Assembly: GCA_964575425.1 (NCBI GenBank)
Contig: CAZNRD010000021.1
Span: 1 to 55,852, forward strand
From: DATEAV01 sp964575425
GTDB lineage: Bacteria > Chloroflexota > Anaerolineae > Anaerolineales > E44-bin32
Length of the DNA stretch: 55,852 nucleotides
Direction of reading: 5' to 3'
Numbering within the stretch: the first letter of the stretch is position 1; every line of letters begins with the position of its first letter. Of this stretch, positions 17,466 through 25,608 are shown in pieces. The notes under the pieces are model-generated. The model saw only the letters and a program-made list of their open reading frames with translations, did not search any database and had not been told where the DNA came from. A program made the position numbers and the translations under genes.

Positions 17466-18131
17466 TCAGGGCTCGATGTCCCGGCTGTCGTAGCGCTTCT
17501 TCAGGTCTTCTACTGGGAGCGTCTTGAGCGCTGCAATCTCTTCACGGAAGGCGTCGGCCTCGATCGCCTGCACTCGCTGTTGCAGATGCGCTGCTGGCTT
17601 CGCCAGATGCTTGCCGTAGAGCCTGCGGGCCACGAGAGCCACGTTCGGCGGCACGAGCTCCGCCGGGCAGCGGGCGACGCAGAGGCCGCACGCGATGCAA
17701 TCGAACGACAGGTCCGCCACGGCGGCGATGTCGCCTCGCACGGCGGCGGCCACGTAGCCGAGCACGTCGAGCTCCTGCGGACAGGACTTGGTGCAGGTGT
17801 TGCAGCCGAAGCAGCGCAGGATCTCGGGGTATAGCTGTGCCAGGGTCTCGCCCACGGGCTGCAGCGACTCCAGGCGGTAGCTCGACCGCTGGGCGGGGAA
17901 GAATGGAATCTGCGCCAGCACCATCCCCGGCTGGACAACCGTCTGGCAGGCCAGCGCGTAGTTCAGGCGATAGTCGCCCAGGATGCGGTAGACCGTGCCG
18001 CAGGCGCCGCAGAAGCCGCCGCGGCAGCCGACGCCGCGCTTGAGGTGAAACCCCGCCCACTCGAAGGCACGCAGGATGGTGAGCCCTTCGGGAACTTCGT
18101 GGCGCTGGCCCTGGATGTAGATGTCAATCAT
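17466..18131 (-). CDS. SdhB/FrdB-like iron-sulfur subunit
   Basis: A 221-residue iron-sulfur protein. A plant-type 2Fe-2S site is formed by CRGGFCGAC plus a distal Cys (ALACQ); two further sites follow, CFGCNTCTKSCP near residue 104 and CIACGLCVARCP near residue 145. This is the layout of succinate dehydrogenase/fumarate reductase iron-sulfur subunits, with a 4Cys last site rather than the 3Fe-4S type. It probably carries electrons to or from the flavoprotein at 14708. No quinone-site or membrane subunit is nearby. Confidence 0.83.
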   Translation of the reverse strand: MIDIYIQGQRHEVPEGLTILRAFEWAGFHLKRGVGCRGGFCGACGTVYRILGDYRLNYALACQTVVQPGMVLAQIPFFPAQRSSYRLESLQPVGETLAQLYPEILRCFGCNTCTKSCPQELDVLGYVAAAVRGDIAAVADLSFDCIACGLCVARCPAELVPPNVALVARRLYGKHLAKPAAHLQQRVQAIEADAFREEIAALKTLPVEDLKKRYDSRDIEP

Positions 18132-18177
18132 CGCTCCCTCTCACCGTGTGTTCGTCACTTCGTTCGCTGCGGAGGCC

Positions 18178-18624
18178 TCAGCCCGGCGCCTCGGCCTGAG
18201 ACAAATCGATGAGATACATCTCGTCCGAGGCGGCCTTGGCCAGCAGCTCAGCCATACCCTCGGCCAGATGGATTTGCACCAGGAAGTGCTTGATCGTAGG
18301 GTCGACCTGGGGGCAGGCCAGGGCGCAGTTGCCGCAGCGGTCGCAGTCTTCTCCGACGAGCGTCTCCAGCGCCATCGAGGTGCGTGATTCCGCGCGCAGC
18401 AGCCGCTTCGGTTCGCGCACGAGGACCGGGCAGACGTCCATGCAGCTGCCGCAGCCCAGGCAAGCCTTACTGCCGGTGATGTCCTCGGTGACCTTGAGCA
18501 TGTGGCCTGGGCCGAAGCCGGAGCTGAGCAGCCGACAGCGAGCCACCGGCGGCCGCGCCTGGGAGAAGATCAGCCGCAAGAGCGACTCGATGCGGGTGGG
18601 ATCGGTTTGGGTGTGCAAAGGCAT
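18178..18624 (-). CDS. Small protein with two 4Fe-4S clusters
   Basis: A 148-residue protein with CLGCGSCMDVCP (about residue 55) and CDRCGNCALACP (about residue 92), the HdrC/ferredoxin-like dicluster pattern. It has no membrane segment. It lies 15 bases after the FrhB-like gene and 46 bases before the SdhB-like gene, so it is a likely electron carrier between the Hdr and fumarate reductase-like parts. A GGGAGG ribosome binding site precedes ATG 18624. Confidence 0.75.
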   Translation of the reverse strand: MPLHTQTDPTRIESLLRLIFSQARPPVARCRLLSSGFGPGHMLKVTEDITGSKACLGCGSCMDVCPVLVREPKRLLRAESRTSMALETLVGEDCDRCGNCALACPQVDPTIKHFLVQIHLAEGMAELLAKAASDEMYLIDLSQAEAPG

Positions 18625-18638
18625 GGGCGCAGCCTCCC

Positions 18639-19676
18639 TCAGTTGAGCATGGGCAGCGCATCGGCCAGCGAGCGGCCGGCCGCATAACCGCTGGCTTCCA
18701 CGACTTGCTGATGGAGGCGGCGCAGGATAGCGGCCAGCGGTTGGTGATTAGGACAGGCCTCCTCGCACATGCCGCAGCCGGCGCAAGAGGCCAGCCAGTG
18801 CCGGATGCCCACCTCGCCTTCGTCCAGCGGGGAGCGGCCCATGAGCGCTATCTGCGTGGAGCAAATCGGGCAGACGTCGAGGCATGCCTGGCACGGCTGG
18901 CAGGACTGGAGGTGGGCCAGCAGCTCAGACGCGGTGGCGGGGACATTCGTCAGGCTCTCGACCAGACGCCGCATGGCACGCCGGCGGCGGTCGGCCAGCT
19001 TCACCATCAGGCGCTGGCGCCGCGCGACCAGCCCAGGCGCCGCCGGCCCATCGCAGATGTCCATCAGGCGCAGCTGCTCGGCCAGGGCAGCCGTCTTGAC
19101 CTGGACGAGAATCGTTTCCATCACTGGGAGGCCGAACAGTTCGAGGGAGATATCGGCGGCTTCGGGTGAGGGGGTTTCGCACATCTGGCAGGAGGGCCGG
19201 TTGCGGTAGAGCAGGATGCCGCCCTGGCGGGCGAACCGCAGGGTCTCGCGCGTCACCGCCTCATCGCCGCCGGCGCGGCGCGCCCGCTGCTCGTATTCCT
19301 CGGTGCTGAACGTCGCAAGGCAGTCCACACCGATGACGAGGACATTGGCCAGGGCCAGGCGGTGACGCTTGGCCAGCTCGACCAGCGCCCGCACCTCGCA
19401 GGGATGCAGGACGGCGCCGGCGTAGCACTCCGGGCGAGCCTGGAGCGCGATGACAAGGTCCGAGGCGCAGTTACGGTGCATCACCGGCGCGAGCGGATTG
19501 GCGGAGGCCAAGCCGGCGGGGTGGTCCAGCAGGATGGGGCCGACGCTCAGCTCATCGACTCGACGGACGGGGACGAGCATTTGATCGAGACGCGCTTGCC
19601 CCCACAGGTCGCTGAGGAAGCGACGGACGCGGGCAACCGGATCGCCGTCAGTGTGCAGGACCCAGCTCGTGCCCAT
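18639..19676 (-). CDS. FrhB/FdhB-like protein with two C-terminal 4Fe-4S clusters
   Basis: A 345-residue redox protein. The N-terminal ~200 residues resemble the F420-reducing hydrogenase/formate dehydrogenase beta domain, with HPCEVRALVELAKRH, GVDCLATF and a C-x2-C pair (CQMCETP). The C-terminus has CQPCQACLDVCPICS and CAGCGMCEEACP. It is a paralogue of the protein at 23938, sharing the order of all these motifs. In methanogens the beta subunit binds FAD and reduces F420; whether F420 is the partner here is unknown. It lies between an HdrA and a ferredoxin gene. Confidence 0.7.
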   Translation of the reverse strand: MGTSWVLHTDGDPVARVRRFLSDLWGQARLDQMLVPVRRVDELSVGPILLDHPAGLASANPLAPVMHRNCASDLVIALQARPECYAGAVLHPCEVRALVELAKRHRLALANVLVIGVDCLATFSTEEYEQRARRAGGDEAVTRETLRFARQGGILLYRNRPSCQMCETPSPEAADISLELFGLPVMETILVQVKTAALAEQLRLMDICDGPAAPGLVARRQRLMVKLADRRRRAMRRLVESLTNVPATASELLAHLQSCQPCQACLDVCPICSTQIALMGRSPLDEGEVGIRHWLASCAGCGMCEEACPNHQPLAAILRRLHQQVVEASGYAAGRSLADALPMLN

Positions 19677-19705
19677 CGTTTTGCCTCGCTTGTCCTCGGC
19701 GTCGT

Positions 19706-21445
19706 TCAGTCGCCTGCGGCCTCAATGGCTGCCGCTGCCGGCAGCAGCGGCGCCCGGAAATCGGAAACCACGTCTATCTGCGCCATCACCTGGTCGAAGG
19801 TGAAATGACGGACGTTGATGGCCCCGGAAGGACAGGCGCTGGCGCAGGCACCGCATCCCTGGCAGAGGACGGCGTTGACCGTCATCACCTTGCGCGTGGG
19901 ATGCAGGGACAGCGCGCCGAAGGTGCACACGCTGGCGCACTGGCCGCAGCCGGCGCACAGTTCTTCGTCGACGCTGGAGGTGGCGGCCTCCACTTGCACC
20001 GCGCCTCGCATCAGCGGGATGAGGGCCGTGGCTGCTGCCGCCCGCGCCTGCGCCAGGGTTTCGGCGATGTCCTTTGGACCCTGGCAGGCGCCGGCCAGGA
20101 AGATGCCCGCCATGGCCGTGTCCACCGGCCTGAGCTTCGGATGAGCCTCCATGAAGAAGCCGTCGGCGGAGCGCGCCAGCTTGAGCATGCCGGCCAGGGC
20201 CCCGGTGTCGGGCTGGGGCAGCATGCCCACCGCCAGCACCACCAGGTCCGCTTCGACCTCCACCGGTTCGCCGAGCAGGGTGTCCTCGGCACGCACCACC
20301 ACACGGTCGCCGCGGCGGAGGATTTCGGAGGGGTTCCCGCGGCGGTAGACCACGCCAGCGCGCCGGACGCTGTCGTAGAACTCCTCGAAGCCCTTGCCGA
20401 AGGCGCGCACGTCCATGTAGAAGACAGTGACCTCGGCCTCCGGCAGGCGCTCCCGAATCAGGCGGGCCTGCTTGGCCGACACCATGCAGCAGATGCGGGA
20501 GCAGTAGGGGTTGCCGAGCTGGCGGTCGCGTGAGCCGACGCAGTGGATGAAGACCACCTGCTTGGGCTTCCGGCCGTTGACCTGTAGCTCCCCTCCGGCC
20601 ATTCGTTCGAACTCAGCCGTGGTGATCACCTGCGGATACACGCCGTACCCCAGCTCAGGCCGACGCCGTGGGTCGAAGAGGTCGAAGCCGGTGGCAACGA
20701 CGATGGCCCCGGCCTTGATCTCATGCACCTGGTCGCCCTGACGAACCTCGGCCACGAAGTTGCCGACGAAGCCGCTGATCGAGGTGATCTCGGCGCGTGT
20801 GAGCACCTGTATGCGAGGATGCTGGCTCAGGCGCTCGACGAAGGGATGCAGCAGATCGGCCGTGGACTCGAGGGTGGGGAAGGTGCGGTGCAGCTCGGCG
20901 ACGCGGCCGCCGAGGGCCTGTTGGCGTTCGACCTGGGTGACGGAGAAGCCGGCGTCGGCGATGTCGAGCGCGGCCTGCATGCCGGCCAGGCCGCCTCCGA
21001 TGACCAGCGCCGCCGGGGTCACCGGGGCCTGGCGCTGCTCGAGTGGCTGCAGCCGGCTGGCCTTGGCCACGGCCGCCGCCACCAACTGCATGGCCTTCTG
21101 CGTCGTGGCCTCGCCCCCGGGGTGCACCCACGAGCATTGCTCGCGGATGTTGGCCATCTCGAAGCAGTATGGGTTCAGGCCGACTTCGGCGATGGCCGCG
21201 CGGAAGGTGGGCTCGTGCATGCGCGGCGAGCAGGACGCCACCACCAACCGGTTCAGCCCGAGGTCGCGGATGTCGTTCTGAATGAGGGCCTGGCCGGGGT
21301 CGGAGCACATGTAGGTGTAGTCGCGCGCCACAGCGACGTTGGGCAGGCCCCCGGCATACTCGGTGACTGCCTTGACATCAACCGTGGCGGCGATGTTGAT
21401 GCCGCAGTGACAGACGTACACGCCCACTCTTGGGATGAAGGCCAT
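19706..21445 (-). CDS. hdrA: HdrA-like electron-bifurcating flavoprotein (full length)
   Basis: A 579-residue HdrA homologue. The N-terminal HdrA domain has VCHCGIN and CSPRMHEPTFR; the FAD site is VIGGGLAGMQAALD (about residue 147); HCVGSRD with CSRICCM marks the HdrA cluster region; and two ferredoxin sites close the protein (CAGCGQCASVC and CQGCGACASACP). HdrA is the flavin-based bifurcating subunit of heterodisulfide reductase. The ATG at 21445 has GAGG 8 bases upstream. It lies 17 bases after the HdrD-like gene, so they are probably one complex. Confidence 0.85.
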   Translation of the reverse strand: MAFIPRVGVYVCHCGINIAATVDVKAVTEYAGGLPNVAVARDYTYMCSDPGQALIQNDIRDLGLNRLVVASCSPRMHEPTFRAAIAEVGLNPYCFEMANIREQCSWVHPGGEATTQKAMQLVAAAVAKASRLQPLEQRQAPVTPAALVIGGGLAGMQAALDIADAGFSVTQVERQQALGGRVAELHRTFPTLESTADLLHPFVERLSQHPRIQVLTRAEITSISGFVGNFVAEVRQGDQVHEIKAGAIVVATGFDLFDPRRRPELGYGVYPQVITTAEFERMAGGELQVNGRKPKQVVFIHCVGSRDRQLGNPYCSRICCMVSAKQARLIRERLPEAEVTVFYMDVRAFGKGFEEFYDSVRRAGVVYRRGNPSEILRRGDRVVVRAEDTLLGEPVEVEADLVVLAVGMLPQPDTGALAGMLKLARSADGFFMEAHPKLRPVDTAMAGIFLAGACQGPKDIAETLAQARAAAATALIPLMRGAVQVEAATSSVDEELCAGCGQCASVCTFGALSLHPTRKVMTVNAVLCQGCGACASACPSGAINVRHFTFDQVMAQIDVVSDFRAPLLPAAAAIEAAGD

Positions 21446-21462
21446 GGCTCAACCTCGCGGCT

Positions 21463-22590
21463 TCACAGGGCCTGGGCCGCCAGCTCGGCGACATCCATCA
21501 CTTTCAGCCGGTCCTCCACGTTCAGGTGCTTCACCGCTTCCTCCAATGTCAGCAGACAGAAAGGGCAGGCGGTGGCCAGGACATCGGCGCCGGTCTCGAG
21601 CGCCTCCTTCACACGCAGCTGGGCCAGGCGCAGGGAGGGGTTCGTCCCTTCCAGCCACATGCGGCCCCCACCGCCCTCGCAGCACAGGCTCTTCTCGCGC
21701 GAGCGATCCATCTCCACCAGCTTCATACCCGGTATGGCCGCGATCACCGCCCGGGGTTCGTCGAAGACTTTATTGTGCTTACCGAGGTAACACGGGTCGT
21801 GATAGGTGACAGTCTTCTCCACCTTGGCGCTGAAGGAGAGCCGCTTGCTCTCGACGAGCCCGGCCAGGACCTGGGTGTAGTGCATCACCTGAAGGCTGTT
21901 CTTGGGGTATTCGTTGCGATAGGTGTTGAAGCAGTGGGGCGAGGTGGTGAGCATCTTGCTCACCCCCAGGTCCTTGTAGGCCTGGCCGTTCTCCTCGGCC
22001 ATCATCTCGAACAGACCGAACTCGCCGAGGCGGCGCACCTCGCTGCCGCAGCAGTTCTCCTGATTGCCGAGGATGCCGAAGTCCACGCCGGCGTGCTGGA
22101 GCAGGGCGACGAGGCACCGGGCGACCTTCTGGGCGCGGGGGTCGTAGGAAGGTGTGCAGCCGACGAAGTACAAGTAGTCGGTGCCGGCGGCGTAAGTCTT
22201 CAGGCTGAGATCAGCGGCCCATGCGCCGCGCTGATCGCGCGGCATTGTCAGCGGGTTGCCCTGGCGGAAGGTGCTCTCCAGCGCCGTCTTGACATTGGGA
22301 TGCACCTTGCCCTTCTCGACGATGGCGCTGCGCAGTGCGACGATGGTCTCCATCGGGTTGACCTTCTTCGGACACCGGCTGCTACACGTGCTGCACGTCG
22401 TGCAGTCCCAGATCTCCTCGCGGCCCTCCAGGTCGAAGCCGTTGCTGGCGGTCACCAGGCGCAAGATCAGGCTGCGCGGGTTGAGCCTGGTCTTGATGGC
22501 CATCGGGCAGCCGGCGGTGCACTTGCCGCACTGGATGCAGGCGTAGAGTTCGTGTTCGCGGGCGAAGGGACGGCTCTCAATTCGCAGCAT
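21463..22590 (-). CDS. HdrD-like protein: HdrC-type clusters fused to two CCG domains
   Basis: A 375-residue fusion. The N-terminus has CIQCGKCTAGCP and CTTCSTCSSRCP, two HdrC-type 4Fe-4S sites; the rest is two CCG (cysteine-rich) domains that hold noncubane clusters in HdrB/HdrD. The second CCG module is complete (DPCYLG, LCCEGGGG, CPFC). In the first, the last C-x2-C reads SPHCFN, with Ser at the first Cys position, so one ligand may be missing. It overlaps the upstream hdrA stop by 14 bases. Relatives include HdrD, DsrK/TmcB and GlcF-like subunits; the substrate is unknown. Confidence 0.82.
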   Translation of the reverse strand: MLRIESRPFAREHELYACIQCGKCTAGCPMAIKTRLNPRSLILRLVTASNGFDLEGREEIWDCTTCSTCSSRCPKKVNPMETIVALRSAIVEKGKVHPNVKTALESTFRQGNPLTMPRDQRGAWAADLSLKTYAAGTDYLYFVGCTPSYDPRAQKVARCLVALLQHAGVDFGILGNQENCCGSEVRRLGEFGLFEMMAEENGQAYKDLGVSKMLTTSPHCFNTYRNEYPKNSLQVMHYTQVLAGLVESKRLSFSAKVEKTVTYHDPCYLGKHNKVFDEPRAVIAAIPGMKLVEMDRSREKSLCCEGGGGRMWLEGTNPSLRLAQLRVKEALETGADVLATACPFCLLTLEEAVKHLNVEDRLKVMDVAELAAQAL

Positions 22591-23941
22591 GGGCGATCAC
22601 CATCTCTTTCTGCGATTGCGCCAGCAGGATCATGGCCGCGGCGGCGGCAGCCTTCGCGTGTGCCACGGTATCGGGGATGTCCTTCGGGCCCTGGCAGGCG
22701 CCTGCCAGGAAGATGCCCGGGACGGCGCTCTCCACGGTCTGGACCTTGGGGTGCAGTTCCTGGAAGAAGCCATTCTCGTCCTGCTTGAGGCGAAGCATTT
22801 GGGCTACGTCGGCCGCGTCGTGGCGCGGCCCCATACCCACCGCCAGCACCACCAGATCGGCCTCGATCTCGACCGACTCGCCGAGCAACGTGTCTTCGGC
22901 ACGGACGAGGAGCCGGTCGCCGCGGCGCACGATCTCCGACGGGTTGCCGCGACGGTAGACGACGCCCTCCTCCCGGACGCGGTCGTAGAACTCCTCGAAC
23001 CCCTTGCCGAAGGCGCGGATATCGATGTAGAAGACGGTGATTTGTGCGCCCGGCAGGCGGTCGTGGGCCAGGTGCGCCTGCTTGGCGATGGCCATGCAGC
23101 ACACGCGCGAGCAGTACGGGATGCCCAGATTCTCATCGCGTGAGCCCACGCAGTGAATGAAGACGACGCTCCTCGGCAGAGAGCCGTTGAGCGAGATGCG
23201 GCCGGCGGTGGGGCCGGAGGCCGAGGCCAGGCGTTCGAACTCGAGCGAGCTGATCACCTGGGGATAGACGCCGTAGCCGAGTTCGGGCCGCCGCCGCGGG
23301 TCGAAGACATCAAAGCCCGTGGCCGTGATCACCGCGCCCACATCGACGTCGAGGTATTCCTCTTTCTGTTCGAAGTCGATGGCGCCAGCGTCGCAGGCAT
23401 CCTTGCACTTGAAGGTCTTGCCGCACACGCCGCGCGTCAGGTAGACGCAGGCTTCCGGGTCCACGGTGTAGACCAGGGGCACGGCCTGCGGGAAGGGGAC
23501 GTAGATGGCGGAGCGCTTCGACAGGCCGGCGTTGAAATCGCTCGGGACGCGGCCGGCCAGACGGCAGGCCTCGGCGCACAGGCCGCAGCCGCGGCACTTG
23601 TCGACATCGACATAGCGCGGCTTCTTCTTGATGCGGGCGTGGAACGCGCCCGCCTGGCCGCTCAGCTCCACGACCTCGGAATACGTCAGCAGCTCGATGT
23701 TCGGATGGCGGCCGGCATCCACCATCTTCGGCGTCAAGATGCACGACGAACAGTCGAGGGTGGGGAAGGTCTTGTCGAGCTGAGACATGCGGCCGCCGAT
23801 GCTGGGCGAGCGCTCGACCAGGTAGACTCGGAAGCCCGCGTCGGCGATGTCGAGCGCGGCCTGAATGCCGGCGATGCCGCCGCCGATGACCAGCGCCGCT
23901 GCCGGCTGGCGTTCCAACCCGGGATCGCGTGGGGCGCTCAT
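22577..23941 (-). CDS. hdrA: Short HdrA-like flavoprotein
   Basis: A 454-residue HdrA homologue that starts directly at the FAD domain (VIGGGIAGIQAALD) and lacks both the N-terminal CHCG domain and the C-terminal ferredoxin domain. It retains CRGCGLCAEACR near residue 120, a Cys pair CKDACDAG, and the conserved FIHCVGSRD...CSRVCCM block. The frame is open much further upstream but that part overlaps the FrhB-like gene; ATG 23941 overlaps that gene's stop (ATGA), which settles the start. It may pair with the HdrD-like protein whose start it overlaps. Confidence 0.83.
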   Translation of the reverse strand: MSAPRDPGLERQPAAALVIGGGIAGIQAALDIADAGFRVYLVERSPSIGGRMSQLDKTFPTLDCSSCILTPKMVDAGRHPNIELLTYSEVVELSGQAGAFHARIKKKPRYVDVDKCRGCGLCAEACRLAGRVPSDFNAGLSKRSAIYVPFPQAVPLVYTVDPEACVYLTRGVCGKTFKCKDACDAGAIDFEQKEEYLDVDVGAVITATGFDVFDPRRRPELGYGVYPQVISSLEFERLASASGPTAGRISLNGSLPRSVVFIHCVGSRDENLGIPYCSRVCCMAIAKQAHLAHDRLPGAQITVFYIDIRAFGKGFEEFYDRVREEGVVYRRGNPSEIVRRGDRLLVRAEDTLLGESVEIEADLVVLAVGMGPRHDAADVAQMLRLKQDENGFFQELHPKVQTVESAVPGIFLAGACQGPKDIPDTVAHAKAAAAAAMILLAQSQKEMVIAHAAN

Positions 23942-25056
23942 TTTGCCTCCCCGACCTCCGTCCACTCGTTCTCCCGGTAGGTCACCAGCGGCAGCGGCTC
24001 CTCCAGGCTGCGGCCGGGCTGGTAGTCGAAGGTCGCCTGGACCTGCGAGGCAACGGTGGAGAAGATCATCCCCACCGGGATTTCGGCGGGGCAGGCGGAG
24101 GTGCACATCCCGCAGTTGACGCAGGAGGTGCTCATGTGGTTCAGTCGGGTGAGATGGAAGAGCACGGCGTCGCTGAGCAGGCGGGTGGCGCCCTTGCGCC
24201 GGGCCGCGTTGAGGTAGTGCTCCGGCGGATGGTCGAACGACGTCGAGCGGAAGAGGCAGACCTTGCAGTAGCAGATCGGGCAAGCGGTCATGCAGTTGTG
24301 GCAGCGAATGCAGGTGGCCAGGAGGGACGCCAGGCCGCCCTCGGCGGCGAGGCGCGCCTGCATGGCTGCCATCTCCTGGTCGCGCCTCTGCCGGTGGGCG
24401 GCCAGCAGGCAGTCGAGCGCGGCCTGGCGCCCGTCCGGCTCCGGGCCTTCGGCCAGACCGAGGGGGCCGGCCCAGTCGTCGGGGATGCGCAACGGAAGGG
24501 ACTGGCCGGTGTCGACGCCGAACAGTTCGATGTGGACGGCGGCGTTCGCGGGAATGGGGCTGACGCACATGCGGCATGCGGGGCGCAGGTCCAGGCCCGC
24601 GAGCGAGGGGTCGATGCCATCGCGCGCCGCTGCCAGGTAGTCTGCCCGTCCGTCGCCGTTCTCCTGACGCCAGGCGACGAAGCGAGGCAGCTCATATGTC
24701 CCTGGGCAATCGATGCCGATCACCGTCAAGCCTTCCAGGGTGGCCTGCTGGAGCTTGACGAGTTCGATCAGCGCCCGGATCTCACACGGTCGCAGCACAG
24801 CCGCCAGGCGAGCCGGAGCCTGCTTGTCGGTGATGGCGGAGACGGCGCGGGCGCCGTTGATCGGCATCACCGGTGCAAGGGGATTGGCCTGCTGGAGCCG
24901 TGCGGGGTCGGTGACCAGCGCCGGGAGGACCGCGACCCCCTCGGTCTCGAGCGGAAGGTAGATGGCATCCACGAGGCCGTCTTCCAGCAGCCTGGCAAAG
25001 AACTTCCGCATGGCCGTCAGGGCACCGCCGTTCTCGACAGGGATGGACGTTTTCAT
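23938..25056 (-). CDS. FrhB/FdhB-like protein with 4Fe-4S clusters
   Basis: A 372-residue paralogue of the protein at 18639. Shared features in the same order: RPCEIRALIELVKLQ, GIDCPGTYE, CRMCVSPIP, CIRCHNCMTACPICYCKVC and CVNCGMCTSACP. ATG at 25056 has GGAG 5 bases upstream, so I prefer it to the upstream start at 25092. The stop overlaps the next hdrA start. It probably feeds electrons into, or takes them from, the HdrA module. The carrier could be ferredoxin, F420 or NAD(P)H; the sequence does not decide. Confidence 0.75.
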   Translation of the reverse strand: MKTSIPVENGGALTAMRKFFARLLEDGLVDAIYLPLETEGVAVLPALVTDPARLQQANPLAPVMPINGARAVSAITDKQAPARLAAVLRPCEIRALIELVKLQQATLEGLTVIGIDCPGTYELPRFVAWRQENGDGRADYLAAARDGIDPSLAGLDLRPACRMCVSPIPANAAVHIELFGVDTGQSLPLRIPDDWAGPLGLAEGPEPDGRQAALDCLLAAHRQRRDQEMAAMQARLAAEGGLASLLATCIRCHNCMTACPICYCKVCLFRSTSFDHPPEHYLNAARRKGATRLLSDAVLFHLTRLNHMSTSCVNCGMCTSACPAEIPVGMIFSTVASQVQATFDYQPGRSLEEPLPLVTYRENEWTEVGEAK

Positions 25057-25128
25057 CTCGACTCCATGCTGCAAGGCCAAGGGCGACCGCATGCAACCGC
25101 GCTCAGCATCGGCTTCCGGCCGGGCATC

Positions 25129-25560
25129 TCACACCGTCCAGTTCTGCCGCGCCGGATTCGGGCCGAGCTCCTTGATCGCGGCAACCATTTCGCTCACGGT
25201 GTTGGCGAAGCGCTGGCCTTCGCTGGCGCTGATCCAGCGCAGCCAGACGCGGCGCTCGTCGAGGCCGGCGGCCTTGAGGATCTCGCGCAGCGCCACGTAG
25301 CGCCGCCGGGTCTTGTAGTTGCCCGTCTGGTAGTGGCAGTCGCCGGGATGGCAGCCGCCGATCAGGACGCCGTCGGCGCCCTCCATCAGTGGCTTGAGCA
25401 CGTACACCGGATCGACCGCGCTCGAGCACATGGTGCGGATGATGCGCACGTTGGGCGGGTACTGCAGGCGAGAGGTGCCCGCCAGGTCGGCGCCGGTGTA
25501 GGTGCACCAGTTGCACAGGAAGGCCACGATGCGGGGTTCGAAGTCGCCGTTTTCGCTCAT
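25129..25560 (-). CDS. mvhD: MvhD/FlpD-type Hdr linker subunit
   Basis: A 143-residue protein of the MvhD family, the 2Fe-2S subunit that links hydrogenase or formate dehydrogenase to HdrA. All family cysteines are present: FLCNWCTYTGAD, MCSSAVDP and GGCHPGDCHY. There is no in-frame TGA, so no selenocysteine. No MvhA/G or FdhA gene lies in the window, so its usual upstream donor is missing; here it may link HdrA to the FrhB-like protein next to it. Confidence 0.92.
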   Translation of the reverse strand: MSENGDFEPRIVAFLCNWCTYTGADLAGTSRLQYPPNVRIIRTMCSSAVDPVYVLKPLMEGADGVLIGGCHPGDCHYQTGNYKTRRRYVALREILKAAGLDERRVWLRWISASEGQRFANTVSEMVAAIKELGPNPARQNWTV

Positions 25561-25608
25561 GCGGATCGCCTCATCGAATCGAGTGCTGCGCTGTCTCCGG
25601 AAGGCGGT

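Noticed and set aside
25129..25560. Selenocysteine in MvhD, as in some homologues
   Set aside because: All expected positions are ordinary cysteines and there is no in-frame TGA.
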